Origin: Eudorina sp. 2006-703-Eu-15
Lineage: Eukaryota > Chlorophyta > Chlorophyceae > Chlamydomonadales > Volvocaceae
Length of the DNA: 64,000 nt
Assembly: GCA_003117195.1 (NCBI GenBank)
Contig: BDSI01000182.1
Span: forward strand, 62,001-126,000
Direction: 5' to 3'
The notes under the pieces: generated by a model
What the model was told of the DNA's origin: nothing
Database searches by the model: none
What the model saw: only the letters and a program-made list of their open reading frames with translations
Made by a program: the position numbers and the translations under genes
Shown: positions 49,801-58,641 of the stretch, in pieces
How positions within the stretch are numbered: position 1 is the first letter of the stretch
Layout: each line of letters starts with the position of its first letter

Positions 49801-52726
49801 ATCACCTGAGACGGAAAGAATGATGCACGGGTGCCGTGCAGGTACGAGACAGTGCTATACTTCGTGGAGGAGATGGTCGTACACCGCCGCCGGAACAATC
49901 GCTGGCAGGAGAGCCGACTGATGCCCGCCGCCACCCTCCGGCGAAACGCGTCACTACCCCACTCCTCGACACCGCTCGCCCGGCAGCAGCAACAGCAGCA
50001 GCAGCAGCAGTCAGCGGCGGCCCCAACCAATCCCATCCGACCGCTGAAACCCGCCCGGACGATAGGACCTCCTCCTCCTCCTCCTCACCCCGGCATCGGC
50101 GGCGGTGGCATCGGCGGCGGAGGCGGTGGCGGAGGTGGCGGCGAGCCCTCACTGCTCTCCAGGCCCTCGTTTTTCTTCCGTGGGCCACTCGCTCACACCG
50201 GAAGCATGAGGATTCCCGTCAGCCTGCCAAGCGCCACCATCCCCGCCAGCCGGCAGGGCTCCGCCGCAGTGGACCCCGCGCAGCAGCGGACTCGCAGCAG
50301 TCTGACCGCCGTGTTCCGGCAACAGCAGCAGCAGCGGCTGTCACAGCAGCAACCGCAACCGCAACCGCAACCGCAACCGCAACCGCAACCGCAGGCGCCA
50401 CCACCCGGGGCCCCGGGGGTCGCAGGCGCCAGCGGAAGCGGGAGTGGGGCATGCGGCGGCGGCGGCGGCCGGGCCAAATCTGTACTGCCCGAGTCCATCT
50501 ATGGTGCGCGGTGTCGTGGCTGCGGCGCGCTTGCTCGTCCTTGCACGTCCTTGCTCGTCCTTGCACGTCCTTGCTCGTCCTTGCACGTCCTTGCTCGTCC
50601 GTGCCCCTCCTAGCCTGTCACAGCGTGTTCGAGGTGGGCTGTCCCGCAACTCAAACGGCATCGGGCGTCACCCTCCCGCCGCCTGCGGGCCCTCCCTCTC
50701 CGCCGCCCCTCCCCTGCCCCCGCCCTTTTCATCACGCCCCCACGGCAACCCCGTCTGACTCACCTAACCCCCCTACACTACACCTGCGCCCCATACACCT
50801 CACCGCAGGCGGGCTGGCCGCTAGCTGTCTGCTGGCTCTGGTCTTCCTGGTGCTGCTGCTGCTGGCCACCCCGTCCCTGCCCCGGGCGGTGGAGCCGTTG
50901 AACGAGACGCGGGGGTGGGTTGCACGGCAAGGCTGTACGGCAGGGCTGTACGGCAGCCCGGAGGTCCGGAGACCGACCCGTGGACCCATCGGAGGTCGGG
51001 AGCTCGGGACCGGGGACCTGGGGGGGCAACGGAGGCCCTAGGGCGCCGCCATCATGGTCGATTGCATCGACCTGAACAGATTGGAATTGACCAGGTTGGG
51101 CCCACGGGCTGCAGATGCCGGAACCTGCGAGGGGCGCTCCAGGGATGCGGTAGCGCGCGCGGTCCTGACCCCACGTGATCTGGGGCTGGGGCGAGGGGCC
51201 GCGCGTGCGAATGCCCGCGCTGATGCCTGTCGGGGCCTGGTCCCGCTTGTGTCAGTAAGGGCCCGCCCTTCGTGCGGACGTTTGTGTGTTGGGCGCCCGG
51301 CTATGTGGCTCAGCCCCCGCGGGCACCGCCGGGTCCCTCGTCATGTCCGCAGCTGCCTCGTGCTCCCTCGGTCCGCCCGCTGCAGACCGAAACAACCTTG
51401 GTAGCAGTCCCCCATCCCCCATTCCCCCATCCATCCATCCACCCTGCTATCCCCGACGTAGGAGGGAGTCATCGCAGGAGGGAGACAATAAACCATCCCA
51501 TGGCCCTTACCGTTACCCCAACCGCCAACCTCCCCACCCCAACCGCTCCCGCCGATGCAGGGAGGATCCCATGTCACAAGTCATTTACGACATCTTGCGT
51601 TCCGCGTACGGCACCGGTCGGGGCTCTCCGGGCCTGATCTCCGTACTCGCCGTGGGGTCGTACAGCGCAGGTCTGGTTTGCCTGGCCGGCACCAGCCGCA
51701 AGTTGTGGGCCATGGCCACGGATGGGTTCGTGCCCGCCTGGCTGAATCGGGTCAGCGTCGTCAGCCGCGTGCCTGTACGCGCGGCGATGGTGGCCACAGC
51801 GGCGAGCCTGGCCCCGGGGTTGCTCCTACTGGTGGGCGATTGGGCCGCCAGCGCCAGCCTGTCGTACACAATTGTCGCCATCAACGCGTCGTACCTGCTA
51901 CCGGTCGTGCTGCGCCTGCTGCCGTCCGGCGCGGCCGGGTACGACACGATCACGCGGCGGGTGGGACGAGATGGCGGATTCACGCTGGGCAGGGCCAGGT
52001 AGGGCCTGGCGTGCGCCGTGTCTGTGTGGCTTGGTGGGCCTGGTGGCCAAAGAGCAGATGGCTTAGATGCCGTACCTGACGCTCCCATGTCCCCATCACT
52101 AGGCCGGGCAGCGGGATGCGGTCTTCCGGGATCATTGCAACCACAACTGTGTCCAGCTAGGACTGGCCCGGAAGGTGTCGGGGTGTGTGAGTGGTGTGTG
52201 CATCGGTGCGTCAATGCGCGGCTGCCCGGGGGCTGCCCGGTGTTGACCCCCTCCCCTCCCCTGCCCCGCCCCCTGTGCGTCAGCAGAGCAGTGAGTGCTG
52301 GACCCGGTGTGTTTTCCCTTGTGAGGTCTCGTTTTGGGACATGGCTCAGTCAAGTCTGAGTTCGAAAAATCCTGCCTTTCCGACAGCCCACCCGCGTTGA
52401 CCGCCCGGTTTTCGAACCCTTCCCCGACGCCTCCCTCCCTTCCCTTGGCCCCCCGCCCTCCCCATCTGGTACAACCCCCCACACACGGCCCCCCCCCCAC
52501 ACGCAGCAAGCCCTGCTTCCTGGTGTCGGGTCTGTGGCTGTCGGCTTGCTGTCTGCTGGCGCTCCTCCAGCCCCGCTGGCCGCCCACCCCGGCGTACGCG
52601 AACTGGGCGCCCGTGTCCTCGGCGGCCGTCGCGGCGGGGGTGGCCGCGTCCTGGAGCGCGCCGCGGTGGGGCGCCAGGCACTGGTTTCGGGGCTTGGCCT
52701 CTGTGGGAGGCGTGTCGTACTGGTAG
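46808..52726 (+). CDS. APC-superfamily amino-acid/polyamine/choline-type permease with large TM6-TM7 insertion
   Basis: The ten exons are 46808-46895, 47258-47426, 47909-48063, 48359-48492, 48775-48857, 49223-49321, 49842-50503, 50809-50914, 51561-51998 and 52507-52726 (TAG). All phases match, giving 717 residues. It resembles eukaryotic APC permeases (GABA, choline and amino-acid type). TM1 is LTSLNAFGVTFSTVSVLF; next comes HGGPVLMVWGWLLVS with CLAEMAA. TM6 carries ALTGYETVLYFVEEM, the substrate-site region. Later parts are LPESIYGGLAASC, RKLWAMATDGFVPAWL and WAPVSSAAVAAGV. Between EEM and LPES there are about 195 extra residues (roughly 258-455) rich in Gln, Pro, Gly and Ser, including QPQPQP and polyglycine; family members have only a short loop there. 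The substrate cannot be predicted. The ATG at 46808 gives an unusually short N-terminus of about 7 residues before TM1, so an upstream exon joining at aacag (46801-46805) is possible. Confidence 0.85.
47034..47121. repeat. 8-bp minisatellite ccccacat
   Basis: About 11 nearly perfect copies of ccccacat lie in the first intron of the permease gene. Confidence 0.95.
49512..49574. repeat. Minisatellite acagctacagc
   Basis: Repeated acagctacagc units joined by gt, ag or at spacers are in the intron 49322-49841 of the permease gene. Confidence 0.85.
50531..50610. repeat. 20-bp minisatellite, two alternating 10-mers
   Basis: Units ttgctcgtcc and ttgcacgtcc alternate for about 70 bp just after the exon ending at 50503. 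This is intronic and suggests a higher-order repeat. Confidence 0.92.
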
Positions 52727-52796
52727 GCAGACGAAAGGACAACAGGGCAGGAAGGCGGTGTCGGGGTGGATGGTCGCCCGCCGCGTTATGATTGCG

Positions 52797-52985
52797 TCAG
52801 CCGGAACGAACGAACGAAAGAGAAGGCTCAACGCAGGGGTCGCTATCGCCATCATTAGGGGATCGATACCACCGCTCAGGGCACAAAATGAAGTACTAGG
52901 TATATTGGTGGTAATTTAATATCTACCCATTTTTGAGTGGCAGTGTGCTTGTGAGCACCGGATCTGCGTTTAGTTGCAGCGGTAC
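52797..52985. repeat. Direct repeat R2, copy 1
   Basis: The block starting cagccggaacgaacgaacg, with aacgcaggggtcgctatc, gatcgataccaccgctcag and gtgcttgtgagcaccgg, recurs in the same order at 53152-53390. Confidence 0.85.
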
Positions 52986-53119
52986 GGAGTACGCCCTCTA
53001 ACCGTCAAGGGCACTTGAAGTATGCACGTCTGTGTGTCTATCTCAGCGCCCATTGGACCGGGTGTGGTTGTACGGCATGGTGAGTGTCAAAAGCTCTAGG
53101 ACACAGCTCTAGACACGTC

Positions 53120-53124
53120 TGTAA
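53120..53124 (+). terminator. Candidate TGTAA polyadenylation signal for the permease gene
   Basis: TGTAA about 390 bp after the permease stop codon, with a second at 53139-53143. The spacing fits a volvocine 3' untranslated region. The region is repeated DNA, so the assignment is tentative. Confidence 0.45.
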
Positions 53125-53151
53125 CACCTATAAGGCTGTGTAACCGACGCC

Positions 53152-53390
53152 TCAGCCGGAACGAACGAACGAAACAGAAGCCTCAACGCAGGGGTCGCTA
53201 TCGGCATCAGGGGTCGATACCACCGCTCAGGGCCTGTTAGTAATATTGGTGATAATATAACCCTGGTATATACCGTTGATCCCTTTGGGGTCCGCTGTAA
53301 CGTTCATTCATTCATAACATGCATCCATTCTTGGTGCTTGTGAGCACCGGGTCTGCGCCTAGCACGCTTTCAGTAGCGGTACCGAGCATC
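53152..53390. repeat. Direct repeat R2, copy 2, with embedded repeat terminus
   Basis: Second copy of R2 in the same orientation. It differs from copy 1 mainly by an extra block around 53287-53330 that contains ggggtccgctgtaac (53287-53301), the exact reverse complement of the conserved R1 end, followed by gttcattcattc. Confidence 0.8.
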
Positions 53391-54306
53391 AGCAGATCAG
53401 TGTAAAAGGTTCACATATTCTGTCAGGATATTGGTTATCGGCAGGACGACGTTTGGGTAGGTTCGTCCTGTGCTTTTAGCAGCGCGAAAGGCCCTGGTTT
53501 GCAAGTGGAGTGAGACCAGGCGCGGAACCCCTAGGCACCCCGTACTTGTCGGGGTTCCGGTGGGGGAAACCCCCACCGTGCTGCCCATCCGGCCTGCATC
53601 CAAGGCGAAATGCTCACAACAGGCATGCGGGTCGTGCTCGGAGGCAGCCTACGGTACGCGCTGGGTGGAGGCCCATCAGCATCCTTGGGATCTCGGCGGG
53701 CCGCCACACCACCATATACATACGGAGATACGGCGAACCGCGGCTGGCCCCTTGGAGCGTCAGGTGGCCACGTGGACAATCTCCACTTCCTAGCCCCGCA
53801 TTGTTGGCACTGATGGACAGCCCACGTCGAGTGCGTTACAACAGCACGGATGTTGGTCGTCAAAGTTCGATGCAGTTGTTGAGCATGACGTGCAATGCTG
53901 ATGACCCCTATGGCACCAACCGCATCATAGAAGACTTCACGACTCCGCCACAATCCATGCCTGTCCCGCAACAAGGCGACCAACATCTCGAGGCATTCAT
54001 GATGCACAATTGAGCCATAAGAATCAGCAGGCTATGCCCAACCTATGCCCTCCCTGGGATGTGCTGTGACTTCATTCACCACAGGGAGTTGTCAGAATTG
54101 CAATCCGATCAGGCGCGGCGATCGGGTAGGGCTGGGGCCTTGGTTGGAGCTGCATTGCAAGCCCCAGCCTGCTCCCATCTCCCCCAAACGTGTTGGTTTT
54201 CCACGACCAGATCTTCAACTGTTTCGCCTGCAGCTCAACACGCCACTCACACTGAGAAGAGATCACAACCCAGCTAGTCGAGGTCAGGACCCGGTGCTGA
54301 GGCCAG

Positions 54307-54695
54307 CGGCTTCAGGAAGGTGGGCTTCCGCTACGTCGACGACGAGGTGCACGAGAAGCCCGAGGCCACCTCGGGACACCGCGGGATGAGCAGCACTGGG
54401 ACGAGTACCTGCGAGAGAACTTCTTTCAACAGCCAGGCACTCTAGTTTCCCCGTCCTCCACTGCAGGCCTCTTCCTTATGCCGCCCAAGCTCGCCGCCAC
54501 CCCCCCCCAAGCCCAAGCTGCTCTTTCTGAGGCACCCTCGTCTCACACGCAAGGACGTGCCCTCATGCAGCGCGGGCCGCGCCGGCAGCCGCACCAACGG
54601 ATCCAGCGCCGGCAACGTCGGTCAGCAAGGGAGACGCGCAGCCATTCACCAGGAATGATACTTTTGCGGCCTATGGAGGAGGCGAGGGGAAGTAG
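54307..54695 (+). pseudogene. Frameshifted 3' gene fragment, family unknown
   Basis: Protein-like sequence is spread over several plus-strand frames. GFRKVGFRYVDDEVHEKPEA is in one frame, then DEQHWDEYLRENFFQQPG from 54382 in another. LLFLRHPRLTRKDVPSC follows in a further frame, then NDTFAAYGGGEGK ending at a TAG near 54695. A TGTAA at 54795-54799 follows at a plausible distance. No single open frame or obvious splice sites link the parts, so it looks like the decayed 3' end of a gene. Introns hidden by my reading cannot be excluded. Family not recognised. Confidence 0.4.
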
Positions 54696-55868
54696 GTAGG
54701 GTACCTGCAATATGAACGTCTGTGTATTTGGAGCGGTGCGGTTTCAAGGTTCTAGGACACAGTTCGTATGGGTCGGAAAACGTGCATGCACACCTGTAAG
54801 GCGGTGGCAGGGGGGATGTATGTAGGGGGTCTCGGGTCCCCTGTGATATGTGGGCGATGCCCACCACAGCGACCAAAGCAGGCCGACCCCGCCCTGGAGC
54901 TCGACGGGCAGGGCAGCCCGCCTGTCTTACAGAATGTGTAGGCAGGGCAGGCCCGCGTCCCCCTAAGAACGTACAGCCCCGGGTGCTTCAAGACTATCAA
55001 GACTGCAACAACATTGAACATGCATGGCCAGTTTACGACGGTCTAATGAATGTACCAGATTGATAGCGTCTAGGGCTGCCCGCCAACCATGTCGCCCAAC
55101 AATATATCGTGTGTTCTTGGCAGGAGGCCTGAGGCGTCAATACAGTGCACTGAGCTTTCACAGTATTTGCTGCGGTGGCCTGGCCCACATCTGGGAGGGG
55201 TGGTCGGTGAGTCCCGCGAGAGGTTTCAAGCCCAGGGAACCGACGTCACGCCCACATTACCGCAGAGCCTCACCCATGTTCCTCTGCCAGCCCACCGCGC
55301 TCTGCACCCGCTGCCGGCAGCGTCAGCAAACACTACAACCGACCTCACGTAGCCTAACAAGGGATCTACTCATCCACTCACACGCCTGTTCACAGTACAC
55401 AACACTCTCGCGAAAGTAAGCGACAAACCAGGTGTTCCCTTCACCACATAGGCCCATGTCACTCGTACATCACATTATCTCCCCGATGCGGCTTAGTGCG
55501 GTCAGGAGCCTTTCTCATGGAAAGCATGCCATCCATACAACCTGACCAAACGCTGCGTTCGCGCACTGACAAATGATGTCGTCACAACAACCGTCAAACA
55601 CGACATATACAAACCCAACAGGACGCCTTCTCGAGCTCCTCCATCATGAACAACGATGTGCTGCATCAGAAAGCACGCACGCCGAGCACACATGTTGTCC
55701 AATGGTCACCTGGTTGAGAGGAGCCAGGTGATCTCCGTTTCAAAACAAGATCAACACACTTGCAAACAAAGCTCCGCCAACGATAGCTGCACACTAAGAC
55801 GTTACCAGTGAGCGGCACATTCGGCTCGCACCATCTCCGCAGATTTCACCGCTGCAAAATTTTGGATA

Positions 55869-55873
55869 TTACA
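55869..55873 (-). terminator. TGTAA polyadenylation signal of the SAP/SPIRAL1-like gene
   Basis: Minus-strand TGTAA (ttaca on the plus strand) about 104 bp beyond the stop codon at 55977. Confidence 0.65.
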
Positions 55874-55976
55874 ACCCGCAGCATGCATACCTTCCCCATG
55901 GCTGCAGACGTCCGCCCCCCGGGCAAGGCATATGGTGACAGGGCTGGCGCGCTGGGCCAGCGCCCGGCGGTCCAAT

Positions 55977-58150
55977 TCATCCAAATGAAATTTGGGACTT
56001 CCCGCCCGGTGGCGCCAGCACCCTGGCGGGCACAACACGGGCAACAGCGCATGCCACTCGATTCGACTGACGTTCGCGAGACAAGAACACGACTGCCAAC
56101 CATGATATGTGACAGAAGTCAGGTGCCACAGCAAATGTTATGGGCGGCAAGGGCATGCACTCAAGAATTAGCTTACTTGCTAGATGGCCGGTCCGTGATG
56201 AAGTTGCCAACGTTCTGCTGACCACCCGGGCGCGAGTAGTTATTGGCGAGCCGGCCGTGAGCGGCCTCATTGGTCTTGGTACCTGCGTCCCACCACCATA
56301 AAACCACCATAAATCGGATCGGGTCCGAACGGATCGCGTAACGGGACATCGTCTCGCCGACAGAAGGCGTGGACTACACAGTCGTGACCGGGAAGGTTCC
56401 CTGGCCCACAGGCCCATGTGAGAAAGGGACTCCGCCCAAGACACAGCCCCTGGCACGCAAGCATGGCAGGTCCCGACTTCCCCTCCTTACCGGCAGTAAT
56501 CGGCCGACCGTCAGGGCCCATCGCAACCATGCCGGGGCTTCCATAACCGTAACCAGGCTGGCCCTGGTTTTGCGCCATAGCGTACGGCGCAGGTGCGGGA
56601 GAACCATACGACGCCGGCGCATGAGCCGGTGGAGGGTTGTACGCGCCCGGCGGGTTGTAGTCACCAAAGGAGATCTGTGGACCCAAACAGTACATTTCGT
56701 GATCGTCAAAATCCTAGCTCATCACTTATGCGGAGAACCAAGGCAGCACTTGTTCCAATCGTTTGTCAAGCGGCCGCGAAATCATTTGCTCAAGTAGATT
56801 CCCCGCGGCTTCCCAGCGGCCGTCAAATCAAAGCTAAACCTGAACGTAACCCGACATGTTGGCTCAAAATGGACGATATCTCTTGGGCGCAGTACCAAAC
56901 AATCCGTCACAAAACCCGCACGTAGGCACGAAACATGCAGGACACAGTGGCACTACAATGCCCAAAACGCCCGGTGCTTTGTTTCTTCGCATCTCCTAAA
57001 TGCCCGGCAACCTGAAACCGCACAACTCGCCTGCGAGCTACCACCAGGCGGCGCCAGGACCCTGTACAGCATGCAGAAGTGGGTCTCAGCGTGACGACTT
57101 CGCCATTAGTCTCCAAAGGACATGCCGCTCCGTACCTGCTGGTCGGCCGATCTGTGATGAAGTTGCCCACATTCTGCTGGCCGCCCGGGCGTGAGTAGTT
57201 GTTCGCGAGAGCACCCCCACGCACATCCGTCGAGGTCGCACCGTAGGTCGGGGCGGACTACAGATAGGGCACAGCAGCGGAGTGTATCACAATAGCTGTA
57301 TATGGTCTCTCGACTCTCGACTCCCAATCATCACTGCTTCTTGACTGCCAACCAAGGGTCGGCATCATGCGACTTAAACCCAACACTTTGACGGGGCATT
57401 CACCTGCATCGGCGAGCCGTATGGGGCGTGCACAGGAGGCGGCTGCTGGTATTGGCTAGGCGGCGGTGCCTCCTGATATCCCCCGAGCTGCACAGAGCTG
57501 TAGCCACCGGGTGGTGCAGTGACGTGGCTTGAGGGGCGGTCCGTGATAAAGTTGCCCACGTTCTGCTGACCGCCCGGGCGCGAGTAGTTGTTGTTGTTGA
57601 CCCCTGCAGGTAAGCCCGCAAGCAATGCGGCTTATTGCTCACGCATGCGACCCGCACGAAACCACGTAACAATAGGATTTGGGTTTGCGAGAGCTCCGTG
57701 GTTATAGCGGTTGCCTCGTGGACGGCTGTTAAGGGCTTTGCTCACCCGTCGTGTACTGCTGGTATCCTTGGGGCGCCACAGCGTATCCTGCCGGTACGCC
57801 CGACTGCTGCGCCGCTGCGCCTTCGGCAGGAACCTGGATCGAGAAATTGCCAGTTGACATCATATGCTGCTTCAAGCGGTCTTCCAGTTGTTCTTTGCCA
57901 CCTGCGCGACACCACGGCATGCGCCAACACATGGCCAAGGCGTTCATACACAGGGCAACGCACGATTAAAATGACTTCTGTGATCATGCAATGATCTTAA
58001 CCGTGTTTAAAACTTAAAGCAACCTGCAGTTACATCCTGCTGGCTAGTGCCAGCCTTACCTGCAGGATTCAAACCCCTTCCGCGGCAGAGAAGCCGCAGG
58101 TCCTTCAGGGGAAGCGGCCGCAACATGCGGTCCACTTCAGCGGGTGTCAT
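55977..58150 (-). CDS. SAP-domain protein with three SPIRAL1-like repeats, putative microtubule-associated protein
   Basis: The eight exons on the minus strand are 58150-58060, 57901-57746, 57603-57404, 57257-57136, 57061-57031, 56674-56491, 56282-56177 and 56022-55977 (TGA). All phases match, giving 311 residues. Residues 16-45 form a SAP motif (LKDLRLLCRGRGLNPAG then GKEQLEDRLKQHM), normally a DNA- or RNA-binding helix pair. Three copies of NNYSRPGGQQNVGNFITDRP follow at about 87-106, 168-187 and 273-292. Each leads to a variant of S(R/K)VLAPPGGxSQ; two of them continue as ISFG. This matches the GNFITDRPS...PPGG motif of plant SPIRAL1 family proteins, which act on cortical microtubules. The linkers are rich in Tyr, Pro, Gln and Gly (GYQQYTTG, QYQQPPPVHAPYG). 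The 31-bp exon 57061-57031 ends at a GC donor (gcgagt). The ATG at 58150 is the only in-frame choice seen. Microtubule binding is inferred from the motif. Confidence 0.85.
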
Positions 58151-58641
58151 GGTCTCGGACGCGCGCCTGCGATGCGACGGTGCCCTAGAGTGGTAAAGCC
58201 GCTCAACATGCCGAAACAAAGTTTCTTCAAGTCCGGAAGCCAAACATAACAAAACTGTGTCCTCAACACATATCCCTCCGCATCGTGCAAAGGCATGCAG
58301 TCTGCGACACCAGCCTACCCCTGAAGTGTGGAAGATCAGCAGGTTGATCCGGACAGAAGGAGGCGTGCTAGTGGTGTCGACGACAACGCCAGTGAGAGAT
58401 TCGCCATAAGATCACCGGCCGAGTTGCTATGAACCTTTTCTATCTTTGTGAAAGACTATGTGTCGTACGACTTTTACGTACAGTCAAGGCTCTTGTCCAG
58501 GATGTCTCCAAGGTCAACTGACAGGATACTACACCAAAGCCTCTTCAAACGGTGCATCTCTTAATCTTGTACGCGCATGGACTCATGAAGGCGGACGTAA
58601 CCGCTCGGTGAAGAGCATTTCCATGTCAACAACGAGTCAAA
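58151..58641. promoter_or_regulatory. Shared upstream region of a divergent gene pair
   Basis: These 491 bp separate the start codons of the SAP/SPIRAL1-like gene (minus) and the MADS-box gene (plus), so both promoters must lie here or overlap. I see no convincing TATA box or known operator. The MADS-box start is itself tentative. Confidence 0.4.

Larger units (their letters stand above)
52727..55976. other. Region between convergent permease and SAP/SPIRAL1-like genes
   Basis: The first 400 bp are the likely 3' untranslated region of the permease. It overlaps a pair of diverged direct repeats (52797 and 53152). A frameshifted gene fragment lies at 54307-54695. In 53.4-54.3 and 54.8-55.8 kb I find no supported exon; an open minus-strand frame at 54007-53531 and a plus-strand one at 53510-54013 overlap and neither shows a family. 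Confidence 0.5.
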
